Positions 55,492-64,000 of a stretch of 64,000 bases of DNA are shown piece by piece. The stretch covers positions 128,736-192,735 of the forward strand of contig JADJCX010000005.1 of the NCBI GenBank assembly GCA_016703005.1. Direction: 5' to 3'. The DNA is from Flavobacteriales bacterium (GTDB taxonomy: Bacteria > Bacteroidota > Bacteroidia > Flavobacteriales_F > PHOS-HE28). Numbering within the stretch: position 1 is the stretch's first letter; every line of letters starts with the position of its first letter. The notes below the pieces were generated by a model. The model did no database searches, was not told where the DNA came from, and saw nothing but the letters and a program-made list of their open reading frames with translations. A program made the translations under genes and the position numbers.

Positions 55492-56886
55492 ATGGCTCCG
55501 CTCCGCTCCATCCGAAGTATGCTGCTCTTTCCGTGCGCTTCATTCGTCCTCTCCTGCTTGGCGCAGCCCTATTGGGCGCCAGCGGGATTGCCCGGCAATG
55601 CCGCACCCATGGCGCAGGTATATGCGAACGATGCCCATGACACAATCTATTATTGCGGGCGAACGGTCTTGGACACCGGTTCCTATTGGGCAGCCAAGAA
55701 CCCTGTTCTGCGGTACGCCGCCGGGGGGTGGGACACGCTGGGCTACATATATACGCCTATCATAAAAAGTGTAGTTCTCTACCACGACACTCTTATTGCA
55801 GGTGGGTCGTTCATCTTCTTGGATGATGGCACACCTGCCGAAGGGATCGCTTATTGGGCCGATAGTACTTGGCAACTGTATGGCGACCTCGATCATGCGG
55901 TATGGAAGCTGCGTGTGTTGGACGATACCCTGTATGCCGTGGGCAGCTTTGATATGGCCGACGGCCAACCTGCAAATGGAATTGCACGCAGACAAGGCGG
56001 GCAATGGGTACCCGTGGGCCAACTTCCGGCCGATGAAATGAATTGGTGGGATGTGACAAAGTATCAGGGCCGCTTGATCACGCTCGGGAATGGATACATC
56101 AACGGGCTCCGTGGCATCTATGAATTGGTGAACGACGAATGGTCGGTCCTGGGTCCAGGTTTTACGGGTGGCATTTCCGGTGCTCAGAGTATGGTCGAGT
56201 TTCAAGGCGACCTATATGTAGGCGGGCAGATCCTTTTGCAGGAAGGGAATGCCGGGCAGGCCATCATGCGCTGGGATGGCGCGCAATTCCATCCGGTGGG
56301 CACTGGCCTTCAGACCTACTTCAATGATTTCTCTTCCATATCCAATGCCGTGTGCATGACCGTACACGACGACCTGCTGTGGGTGGGTGGTGGGTTCCAC
56401 TACGCGAGCGGCGTGGAGGCCCACGGTGTGGCCACTTGGGATGGGGAGCGTTGGTGCGGTGTGCCGGGTGCCTTATTCGGCGAACAATGGGAGGGGGCTT
56501 ATTCCATGGATTTTTCCTATGCCACGCTGTTCGTGGCCTGCGGCGACACTGCAGACGGGCAGTATGTGAACCAAGGCGCCAAGTTCATCGGCACCAGCTA
56601 CGTGGATAGTTGTGGTGCACCGATGGGAATACAAGCTATTGCCGTACCCGACCAGTCCCAACTTATAGTGTGGCCGGATGCTTCGGGCCAGTGGTCCGTT
56701 ATAGGTGCCATCCCCGGCATGCAGCCCCTGGTTATTTACGATGCGGTGGGTAGAGCAACCCTCAGATCTCAGGTGCGCGTGCCAACAGATGGACCTTTCA
56801 GCATTGATCCAGGTGCTCTGGATCGGGGCGCGTACGTTTTGTCCGTTGGCGACCGTTCGAGAAAGGTGCTTGTTGTTCAGCCATGA
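55492..56886 (+). CDS. Secreted delta-60-like beta-propeller protein with sorting domain
   Basis: 464 residues in an intact frame, starting 5 bp after the previous stop. It has a signal peptide (LLFPCASFVLSCLAQ). About eight blades follow, each with a Trp-containing strand (GIARRQGGQWVPVGQL, IMRWDGAQFHPVGTGLQ, GVATWDGERWCGVPGA). The C-terminal tail (DASGQWSVIGAIPGMQPLV, RGAYVLSVGDRSRKVLVVQP) is homologous to the tail of the upstream SBBP gene and is probably the T9SS signal. The pair is likely an operon. Confidence 0.82.
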   Translation: MAPLRSIRSMLLFPCASFVLSCLAQPYWAPAGLPGNAAPMAQVYANDAHDTIYYCGRTVLDTGSYWAAKNPVLRYAAGGWDTLGYIYTPIIKSVVLYHDTLIAGGSFIFLDDGTPAEGIAYWADSTWQLYGDLDHAVWKLRVLDDTLYAVGSFDMADGQPANGIARRQGGQWVPVGQLPADEMNWWDVTKYQGRLITLGNGYINGLRGIYELVNDEWSVLGPGFTGGISGAQSMVEFQGDLYVGGQILLQEGNAGQAIMRWDGAQFHPVGTGLQTYFNDFSSISNAVCMTVHDDLLWVGGGFHYASGVEAHGVATWDGERWCGVPGALFGEQWEGAYSMDFSYATLFVACGDTADGQYVNQGAKFIGTSYVDSCGAPMGIQAIAVPDQSQLIVWPDASGQWSVIGAIPGMQPLVIYDAVGRATLRSQVRVPTDGPFSIDPGALDRGAYVLSVGDRSRKVLVVQP

Positions 56887-56919
56887 CACGCGAGGTGGTG
56901 CGGTTGGGGTTGGTGTGAG
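56881..56919 (+). repeat. 39-bp direct repeat, copy 2
   Basis: This copy starts 6 bp before the stop of the beta-propeller gene and ends at the TGA equivalent to the LuxR-type gene stop. Two mismatches to copy 1 (G to A, C to T). It lies 4116 bp from copy 1 and, with it, brackets the two T9SS genes. Confidence 0.85.
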
Positions 56920-56982
56920 AGACTCACACGGAAATCGGCGGGCCCAAGGCCTGATCCGACAGCCACTCGCCGAAGGCAAGCG

Positions 56983-57109
56983 GCCAATGTCATTAAGTTA
57001 AGGCTGCCAAAGACGTTGGTTCGAAGGGTAGCTGTCCGGCACTGCTGGCGGCCGGGCGGGAAGTACGATCGGACGTGATCGCCACCGACCTTAACTTAAT
57101 GGCATTGGG
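56983..57109. repeat. Long inverted repeat flanking a ~85-bp centre
   Basis: GCCAATGTCATTAAGTTAAGG (56983-57003) is inversely repeated as CCTTAACTTAATGGCATTGGG (57089-57109), with 19 of 21 pairs matching and an uninterrupted 13-bp core. The rest of the 414-bp gap 56887-57300 contains no supported gene. The element could be a MITE-like unit or a regulatory structure. Confidence 0.7.
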
Positions 57110-57260
57110 CAAGCGGCGGCAGGCGCGCAGTACGCGAACTTTGCAGGGTCGAATATGGCCGGTGGAAAGCGGGAGGGGAGCGCCAGCAACAGCGTGCCGG
57201 AACGGAGAGGGGTGGGCGAGTCGGCTTTGGACGCAGAGCATGGTAAGAGGGAGTCGATGT

Positions 57261-57296
57261 TTTGTCATACCACTGTTGGTCAGGATGTTATATTCG
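57261..57296 (+). promoter_or_regulatory. Promoter-like pair upstream of the 57301 gene
   Basis: TTTG at 57261-57264 and TATATTCG at 57289-57296 (TAnnTTTG with one mismatch) are separated by 24 bp. The latter lies 4 bp before the ATG. This fits a Bacteroidota promoter with a leaderless or nearly leaderless start. Confidence 0.4.
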
Positions 57297-57300
57297 CCGA

Positions 57301-57855
57301 ATGAACATAATACACGCAGTTGATGTGGGTGCAGAATTGTACTCCCGGGTTCCTGTCTTCTCCCAAGCGGAGACAGCGGCCAACCATGTGAAGTACTACC
57401 GCTTGGAAGGGTGCTCGAATGTCCGTTCGTTGCCCGTTGAGGGCTCACCAGTGGTTGGGTTGGAAGAGAGTCTGAACTACTACTTCCTTCGATGCCACAA
57501 GACTGGGCAACTGACCAAGGCCTTCTACTCGCTTAGAGATAGAAATGCTGCGTACCAACCGTTTGTCAATTACTTCAGTGATGCTTCAGGCTGTTGCGAC
57601 GGAATTATCGACCTGTTGACGCCGACCGTCACGTCCGGTTTGATAGTATGGTCGGGCATCAAGCGCATCAATATCGAGGATGGAACGATTGATCGTGATG
57701 GGGATATTCCCTTCATGACTCCAGTTCTCTTCGGACAAGTTGAACACAGTCAATGGTCCCCGGACACTTTCCAGTTCCGTGTATTGGCTCAAACGAAGAA
57801 AAGTGCTAAGCAATTGGTGCGTGCTATTGAGGCCCTACACTACTCGAGTGTATAG
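57301..57855 (+). CDS. Hypothetical protein in a lower-GC patch
   Basis: 184 residues with no signal peptide. It contains EGSPVVGLEESLNYYFLRCH, YSLRDRNAAYQPFVNYFSDA, then SGCCDGIIDLLTPTVTSG and HSQWSPDTFQFRVLAQTKKS. No family is recognised. The codon choice is more A+T-rich than that of neighbours, which suggests recent acquisition. ATG 57301 follows a plausible promoter. Confidence 0.65.
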   Translation: MNIIHAVDVGAELYSRVPVFSQAETAANHVKYYRLEGCSNVRSLPVEGSPVVGLEESLNYYFLRCHKTGQLTKAFYSLRDRNAAYQPFVNYFSDASGCCDGIIDLLTPTVTSGLIVWSGIKRINIEDGTIDRDGDIPFMTPVLFGQVEHSQWSPDTFQFRVLAQTKKSAKQLVRAIEALHYSSV

Positions 57856-57935
57856 GTTAGCAAAGTCACTCCACCGCAGGAACCAGAGGCAGTTTAGCGC
57901 TCGCTGAGAGGCATATGCCCTTGTCTCGTTCATAA

Positions 57936-58226
57936 CTATCCCGCCTTGCTTCGCAAGGACAGAAAGACTGCGAATCCGATAGCTGCTATCGCCGCCCACT
58001 CAAAGAGGAGCAGGCCAAGGTCCACATGACCAGACTTGTCTATCCTTTCGGCATATGACATCCAGCCTGCGAAACTCTCCATCACAGGTGAGTACACTAC
58101 CAAATCTCCAATCGTTGTCGTCTCAACTCTAGCACGAATCCAGGGCGGATAAGCAAATGCGGCCACAAGCAACATGCTTGCAAGGAAGATGACGGCAACT
58201 TGGAGACGGTTGATTCTGTGTTGCAT
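57936..58226 (-). CDS. Small two-helix membrane protein
   Basis: 96 residues with two transmembrane segments (LQVAVIFLASMLLVAAFAY and LLLFEWAAIAAIGFAVFLSL) separated by a ~35-residue extracytoplasmic loop. Unknown family; a similar topology occurs in many short proteins encoded beside mobile or accessory genes. It is 21 bp beyond the ftsK 3' end. Confidence 0.6.
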   Translation of the reverse strand: MQHRINRLQVAVIFLASMLLVAAFAYPPWIRARVETTTIGDLVVYSPVMESFAGWMSYAERIDKSGHVDLGLLLFEWAAIAAIGFAVFLSLRSKAG

Positions 58227-58247
58227 TGCGCTCCGTTGTTATTGTCG

Positions 58248-60840
58248 TTAATACCCCCCCATCCCAGGCCCAGCGCTCTCCGTCATGCCCGCATTGAGGT
58301 GTGCGTGCAACGCGGCCTCGTTCGGGAGCATCACGCGGCGCGCCTTGCTGCCTTCGAAGGGACCGAGGATGCCGGCGGCCTCCAGTTGGTCCACAATGCG
58401 GCCGGCGCGGTTGTAGCCGAGCTTCAGTTTGCGCTGGATGAGGCTGGTGCTGCCTTGTTGCGTTTGCACCACCAGGCGCGCAGCCTCCTCGAACATGCTG
58501 TCGCGATCGCCGTCGTCGTCGATGCCACCACCTTCGCCTTCCTCGGTCGGTACCTCGGGCAGTTGCAGTGCCTCGGGGTAACCGCGTTGCGCACCGATGA
58601 AGTCGGTGATGTTGTCCACCTCCGGCGTGTCCACGAAGGCACACTGGATACGGATGAGGTCGTTGCCGGTGCTCAGCAGCATATCGCCGCGGCCGATCAG
58701 CTGGTCGGCGCCGCCGGTATCGAGGATGGTGCGGCTATCGATCTTGCTCGTTACACGGAACGCGATGCGTGCCGGGAAGTTGGCCTTGATGGTACCGGTG
58801 ATGATGTTGACGCTCGGGCGCTGCGTGGCAATGATGAGGTGGATGCCGATGGCGCGGGCCAACTGGGCAAGCCGTGCGATGGGCGTTTCCACTTCGCGGC
58901 CGGCCGTCATGATCAGATCAGCGAACTCGTCCACCACGAGCACGATGTAGGGTAGGAAGCGGTGGCCGTTCTCGGGGTTCAGGCGGCGGCTGACGAACTT
59001 GGCGTTGTACTCTTGATGTTGCGCACCTGCGCGTTCTTGAGGAGTTCGTAGCGGTCGTCCATCTCGATGCACAGGCTGTTGGGCGTGGCAACCACCTTCT
59101 TCGTGTCGGTGATGATGGCGTCGCTATCGCCGGGCAGCTTGGCCAGGAAGTGGCGTTCGATCTTGCTGAACAAGGTTAGCTCCACCTTCTTCGGATCCAC
59201 CAGCACGAACTTGATCTGGCTCGGGTGCTTCTTGTACAACAGCGAAACGAGGATCGCGTTCAAGCCGACCGACTTGCCCTGACCTGTCGCACCGGCCATG
59301 AGCAAGTGCGGCATCTTGGTGAGGTCCGTGATGAAGGTCTCGTTAGTGATCGTCTTGCCCAGCACCAGCGGCAGGTCCATGGTGCTGTTCTGGAATTTCT
59401 CCCCGGCCAAGAGGCCCCGCATGCCCACGATCTGTGGTTTGCTGTTGGGCACTTCAATGCCGATGGTGCCCTTGCCGGGGATCGGTGCGATGATGCGGAT
59501 GCCGAGGGCGGCCAAACTCAGCGCGATGTCGTCCTCCAGGTTCTTGATCTTGCTGATGCGCACGCCCGCTTCCGGAACGATCTCGTACAACGTTACCGTC
59601 GGCCCGATGGTCGCCTTGATCTTCGCAATGGCGATGTTGTAGTGGCTGAGCGTCTCGACGATGCGGTCCTTGTTCGCCTCCAGTTCTTCTTTGCTCACCG
59701 TGAGTTCCCCGCTGCCGTGGTCCACGAGCAGGTCCAGCGGTGGCAATTCATAGTCGCTCAGGTCCAGCTTAGGGTCGTACTCGCCGAACTCCTGCAACTT
59801 GTTCTCGATCTCCGCCTCGCTCAACGTCTTCTCTTCGGCATTGGCCACCACGCTCATGCCATCGACTATGATCGGCATGGCGGGGATGATGGGATCGATG
59901 GCCAGATCCTCCGCTTCGGTGGTCTCCAGTTCCAACTCGAGTTCGCCTTCTTCTTCGGCGTCTTCTTCCTCGGTGGCGGTGACTTCGAGTTCCGTTGCGA
60001 TGGACTCTTCTTCCTTTTCGACTGCGCTCGGGGTGACAACGGCGGGTTGTTCGTTCTCGACGACCTCCATCTTCAAGGAGTTCTTCTTCACAACCTCCAT
60101 CACCGGAAAGGCAGCACCTGCTTCGCTTACCTCACTTCCTTCACCTTCATCCCCAGCATTCACCACCTCCTTCTTCTCGAACAACCGCAACACCCAGTCG
60201 AACGACGGGTTGAACATGTACATCGTGAACGCACCTGCCGCCAACAGCAGCACTGCGCCCGCGCCCACCTGTCCCATCATGCTCTGTAGGTGCGCATTGA
60301 TGGTGGCGCCGATGCCACCGCCCAAGAAGCCGAGTTCGCCGCGGAACACGAAGCCCAGCAGGGCGGGCAGCCACAGCAGAGCCATCAACGTCCAGCGGAT
60401 GGTTTTGCCCTTGGGCAGCAACCATGTGCCGAGAGGATGCGCACACCGCCGAGGAAACTCCACAGCACGAAGGCGAACGACGCGATGCCGAACCAACCGT
60501 GCATGAATTTGTGCGCGAGCAACGCGCCGAGCTTGCCGAGCCAATTGTCCACGTGCACCTCCTTGCTGAAGAACTCGCTCCACGGACGCGCCATCAGGTC
60601 CTGGTCGCTCTTCCACGTGAAGAGGTAGCTGGTGAAGGCCGTCAGCAACAGGCCGGAAGCCACGATGAGAAAAAGACCGAACGCCTTGTGTGTGCGCTCA
60701 TCGGCCATGAAGCCCTTGAAGCGCGTCCACTTGCTCTCGCCCTTGGCGTCAGCCTTCTTGCTGGAGGAACGGGTGCGCTTCGGCGCAGGTTCGGGCGTTT
60801 CTTCCTCCGCCGCTTCGCGAAGACTGTTCTTGGTGGCCAC
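58248..60840 (-). CDS. ftsK: DNA translocase FtsK/SpoIIIE (two frameshifts)
   Basis: The start is GTG 60840. The N-terminal membrane domain reads KAFGLFLIVASGLLLTAFTS and later VLWSFLGG. It is followed by an acidic linker (residues ~235-310, rich in Glu) and the motor: PGKGTIGIEVPNSKPQIVG, GATGQGKSVGLNAILVSLL (Walker A) and VLVVDEFADLIM (Walker B). At the end is the gamma winged-helix domain (LKLGYNRAGRIVDQLEAAGI). Breaks: near 60430, and near 59015 where AAGAGTAC should be AAGGAGTAC to give NIKEYNAKF. It moves chromosome dimers to dif at the septum. Essential in most relatives, so the indels are probably sequencing errors. Confidence 0.9.
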
Positions 60841-61142
60841 TGGAATGCTGTGCTTTCGTTGATGATCGCCATGCACGGAGCGCCCCAAAAAAGGGGACAG
60901 GCGCGTACACACGCGAGGCCACCAAATTGCGGCGCTCGCTAAGGGCTAACGGCCAAGCGGCGCGGCTATTATGAACAGGGGATCGGGGAAAGGGGGCGGG
61001 TTCACTGCCAAGGCGCAATAGACGCTGCGGTTCCGCCACGATGGGGTGTGACCGCTAAGCATGCAAAGCCGGCCCTCCCGTTTTGACCCTGCTCCTCTGG
61101 AGCAGGGAGATGAGGTGATCAGCAGGGCAATGGCGAGGGCGA
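60841..61142. other. Intergenic region with a 9-bp hairpin
   Basis: 302 bp without a supported gene. CCCTGCTCC-TCT-GGAGCAGGG (61087-61107) is a perfect 9-bp stem with a 3-nt loop, 36 bp beyond the stop of the lipoprotein gene. It has no T-tract on the minus strand, so it may be a terminator or processing element. Confidence 0.4.
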
Positions 61143-61855
61143 TCAGATGCTGAAGGTGCTCAGCACCTCCATCAGCTCATAATTCAGCACAGCCGGGGCA
61201 CTGCTTCGTGGTCGCGCTTTACCACGAACCTGCTTGGGTCCACCTCTCCAGGGGTGATGCTGGTGGCGTCGAGGTGCATGCGCCATATTGCACAATGCTG
61301 TAGCGGGAGCAGCACACCAGGGATGTCCTTGTACGGCCCGAACCAGTTGGGGTCTTTCACTTCGATGCGGTCGGTGTACCACAGTTCGATCTCGGGCTGG
61401 TCTACAGCATCGTAGATGGCGATGGCTTTTTTGCAGGGATATCCGGCAATGGTGTCGGTCTCGTCCGTAAGGAGAAGCACCATGGCCTTTTCCTCTTTGT
61501 TGAACATGGCCATGTCCTTCTCTTGCAAGTTGCTCACGAGTTTCTTGCTGAGCACGCTGAGGTGGTAGTCCATCCGGCGCTGTTCGTTGTTCACCATCAT
61601 GCTCGTTCGGAACACGCCCATGCCTGCACTGAGTTCCGCTAATTGCTGGTTTGCGTTGAAGGTGAGGGTCGTTTTTTCGGGGAGCATGCCGGCCATCAAG
61701 CCATTCGGGTCCTGATCGGGGAAGCTCAGCGCGTATTCGATGACCCCCGCGCTGATCTTCTGGTGCATGAAACCGCTACTACAGCCATTGGCCAGCATGA
61801 CGACGGCTGCGCCACCGAAGACCAGCGGTCCGTACTTGATGATCATCGTTCGCAT
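61143..61855 (-). CDS. DUF4412-like lipoprotein (frameshifted near 61200)
   Basis: About 237 residues. The lipoprotein signal has its Cys in VVMLANGC (residue ~25). The body has GVIEYALSFPDQDPNGLMAG, LTFNANQQLAELSAGMGVFR and YPCKKAIAIYDAVDQPEIEL, typical of the Bacteroidota DUF4412 group. The first frame ends RDHEAVPRLC at 61184. A 1-nt change restores PAVLNYELMEVLSTFSI, ending at 61143. Function unknown. Confidence 0.7.
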
Positions 61856-62030
61856 TGTTCGTGCTTGGGTTAGAGTCCGCTTTGAACGCGATCCGGGGTC
61901 CTACGGTTCCCGGCCAAGCAATTGGATTTCCACGCCGCTCTCTTGGTAGCTCGAACGGTAGCCCCTTGGGCCCCTGAAGGCCCCGGCTACCTTCGCCACC
62001 GCCCGAACCGTATTCGACACGGGCCCACCA

Positions 62031-62972
62031 ATGGATCTACGATTGATAGAGGCCGCCAGCGGATCGGGGCGGGAAAACGCGGCGCGAGCATGGGCATGGC
62101 CGCTTTGCGCGTTGCTGCTTGGAAACTGGGAAGCGAACTTTTTCAAGGTCATGCCGAGGAGAGCATTTTGCGCGACGAGAACGATGTGTTGTACGAGGAC
62201 GACCTCGAAGCCCGAACGCACACCACATCGACGGGCTTATCCGTTTCGAGAGCGACTTGGCTTATGAGGTATACAAGTACCTCAGAAACAATGTTTTTCC
62301 AATAGTGGTCGGAGGCGACCATTCCATTGCCATCGGCTCGGTTTCGGGAACCAAAATGGCTTTTCGGAACAGCGCCTCGGGGTGGTGTGGATCGATGCCC
62401 ATGCCGACCTCCACAGCCCCTTCACAACGCCCAGCGGAATGTGCACGGGATGCCCTTGGCCCTGCTGATGGATATCGAGAACAAGAAGCAGCGCCGGAAC
62501 AAGCCCAGGGTGTACACCTTGGATGTGTGGGACCGCCTTCGGAAGATCGGTTCGAGCGGCCCCAAGTTGCTGCCCAGCGACTTGGTTTTATCGGGTTAAG
62601 GGATTATGAAGCGGAAGAGGCGGCTATCATCAAGGAGTTCGGTATCAAGGTGATAACGGTTAAAGATGTACGCGAGAAAGGAACTGATGCAGTGGTGAGG
62701 GAAACCATGGCCCACCTTACAGCTTCGGCCGCATTCACGTGAGTTTCGATGTGGACAGCCTGGACCCATCCATTTCCGTGGTACGGGCACTCCTGTACCC
62801 GACGGTTTGTTCCTAGAGGAGGCCAGTGGATTGCTGGCCGGGTTCTGCGCCGATGAGAAGACCTCGACCCTCGATGTCGTGGAGATCAACCCGGCGCTCG
62901 ATCAGGGGCAACGCCATGGCTGAGGCCACCCTTAACATTTGGAACCGTTGTACCATCCTCAGAAACCGATGA
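62031..62972 (+). pseudogene. rocF: Arginase (ureohydrolase), many frameshifts
   Basis: The start is ATG 62031 (MDLRLIEAASG). Reading through at least seven 1-nt indels gives RGASMGMAALRVAAWKLGSE, VVGGDHSIAIGS, VWIDAHADLHSPFTTPSGNV, then LRDYEAEEAAIIKEFGIKVI, SFDVDSLDP and AEATLNIWNR. Mn ligands (GGDHS, DAHAD, SFDVDSLDP) are present. The breaks sit in homopolymers; for example AGCGGAATG should be AGCGGAAATG for SGNVHGMP. Arginase converts arginine to ornithine and urea. The stop overlaps the next gene by 4 nt. Confidence 0.8.
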
Positions 62973-63897
62973 GCCGACAAGCCGCTTCGAACGTCATCTC
63001 TGATCCGTCCGGTGGGTTTTGGCTACGACCCCGAAACGGCTACGAGCAATCCGTTCCAGCACCGCACAAGCGATCCCCGGAGGTGAAGGCCAAGGCCGAA
63101 CTGGAGTTCGATGGCCTGATCCGGCGCTCGACCACTGCGGGGTTGGTATCACCGTGCTCGACCCCATTGATCCTTCAGCGCCGAACGCAGTGTTCCCAAC
63201 AACTGGTTCAGCACCCACGAGGACGGCACGGTGGTGCTCTACCCCATGTACCCCAGCCGCCGCCGGGAGCGCGACCGGCAATTGGACGAAGTGCTCGAGA
63301 CTTCGGGCTTTAAAGTGCGCCGTATGACGACCTCACCACCCCTGGAGGCCGACGAGCGTTATCTCGAGGAGGGCACGGGCAGCTGAGCTTGATCGACCGT
63401 TTGCGGGGCGTTGCTTACGCTGCCATGGGCCCGCGAACCACCGAGCGAGCCGTGAACTACTGGTGCGGTGCCCTTCAATGCGGTCCAGTGCCCTTCCTGG
63501 CCACCATGGATGGCACGCTCACCGGCCAGCCGGTGTACCACACCAATGTGCTTATGAGCATCGGGGAGAAGTTCGCCGTGGTGTGGCTGGGAGGCCATTC
63601 CCTATCCAGTGGAACGGGATGATGCGCGATGAATTGACGCGTGGCGGCAAGAGCTGATCGCCATAACCCGGGAGCAGATGATGGGCTACGTGGCCAACCT
63701 GCTGCAGGTGTGCAACGCCAAGGGCGAGTCATCTATCCTGCTCTCCGAAAGCGCCTTCAACCTGCTGGATCCTGGGCAGCGGATCGCGCTGGAGCGTCAT
63801 GGCCGCTTGGTACCGGTGGCCATACCGATCATCGAGGCGGTAGGCGGCGGCAGCGTGCGGTGCATGATGCGCCGAGAATTTCCTGCCGCGGAGGTGA
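62969..63897 (+). pseudogene. ctlX: CtlX-family arginine/citrulline hydrolase (amidinotransferase superfamily), many frameshifts
   Basis: The start is ATG 62969, inside the arginase stop (ATGA). Restoring frames gives MSRQAASNV, VGFGYDPETATSNPFQHR, FPNNWFSTHEDGTVVLYPMY, EGTGSLILDRLRGVAYAAMG, YHTNVLMSIGEKFAVVWL and IEAVGGGSVRCMMAENFLP, with the stop at 63895-63897. The His in YHTNVLM and the Cys in SVRCMM are the expected catalytic residues. The family hydrolyses or transfers guanidino groups; in Flavobacteria it is often annotated as a citrulline utilisation hydrolase. It works in line with arginase and rocD. Confidence 0.8.
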
Positions 63898-64000
63898 GGA
63901 CATCAGGTTCGAAGCGTCGCCTTGGGAACTCCGACTTCGACGCCCGCCACTAAAACCTGTTGCGGTTCCTTCGCGGGCGATGTTCCAAGACAGACTTCAA
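63898..64000. other. Window end, no supported gene
   Basis: About 100 bp with no clear frame, following the restored ctlX stop. Confidence 0.3.

Noticed and set aside
52765..56919. Classical insertion sequence or composite transposon between the 39-bp repeats
   Set aside because: No transposase or integrase frame and no terminal inverted repeats were found; only the direct repeat is present.
423..61855. Long open frames opposite real genes (for example opposite the TonB-dependent receptor, the permease and ftsK)
   Set aside because: They arise from GC-rich codon bias on the antisense strand. They have no family motifs and overlap well-supported genes completely.

Overview
The window looks like a chromosomal segment of a relatively GC-rich member of the Bacteroidota, most likely an uncultured Flavobacteriales-type organism. 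Direct support: secreted proteins ending in type IX secretion system (T9SS) type A sorting domains with FPNP-like motifs, SBBP-repeat adhesin-like proteins, a TonB-dependent receptor with a carboxypeptidase-like plug extension, small outer-membrane barrels ending in Phe, a BshA-type bacillithiol glycosyltransferase, and -7 boxes of the TAnnTTTG type in front of both tRNA genes. The taxonomic label is an inference from gene content; no rRNA is present.

Layout. 1-12 kb: start of a THUMP-domain RNA methyltransferase; a GH3/beta-lactamase fusion; a five-gene minus-strand operon (adaptor, FtsX-type permease, LolD-type ATPase, two paralogous small barrels); a SIMPL-like protein; bshA with a small membrane protein; and a class III CoA-transferase. 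12-15 kb: one or two frameshifted secreted proteins, then tRNA-Leu(GAG) and tRNA-Lys(TTT), each with a promoter-like box and a hairpin terminator. 15.6-38 kb: mainly housekeeping and envelope genes, including an acetyltransferase-like protein, aroK, a PyrR-like phosphoribosyltransferase, a Rof-like protein, a second SIMPL protein, rlmD (frameshifted), rocD, a TonB-dependent receptor, a SanA/YdcF-family protein, an RDD protein, a LolA-like carrier, two tandem SET-domain proteins, a fused SpmA/SpmB transporter-like protein, DinB, and a Crp/Fnr regulator.

38-58 kb is an accessory, mosaic stretch. It holds a Reg_prop propeller lipoprotein and several large T9SS/SBBP genes. It also holds a 21-bp phased repeat array and a lone LuxR-type HTH protein whose 3' end is repeated 4.1 kb away, beyond a pair of T9SS genes. 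Two degenerate copies of the ftsK 3' end lie at 44.0 and 45.9 kb, although the real ftsK is at 58.2-60.8 kb. A lower-GC patch with two unrecognised genes abuts ftsK. 61-64 kb: a lipoprotein, then a disrupted arginase-ctlX pair (arginine/citrulline catabolism), which fits functionally with rocD at 20.6 kb.

A warning applies to the whole window. Many long genes, including ftsK and rlmD, are interrupted by 1-2 nt indels, and several can be pinpointed to homopolymers or dinucleotide runs by reading the protein across the break. I interpret most of these as sequencing/assembly errors rather than real pseudogenes. They are most dense at 12.9-14.7 and 62.0-63.9 kb.
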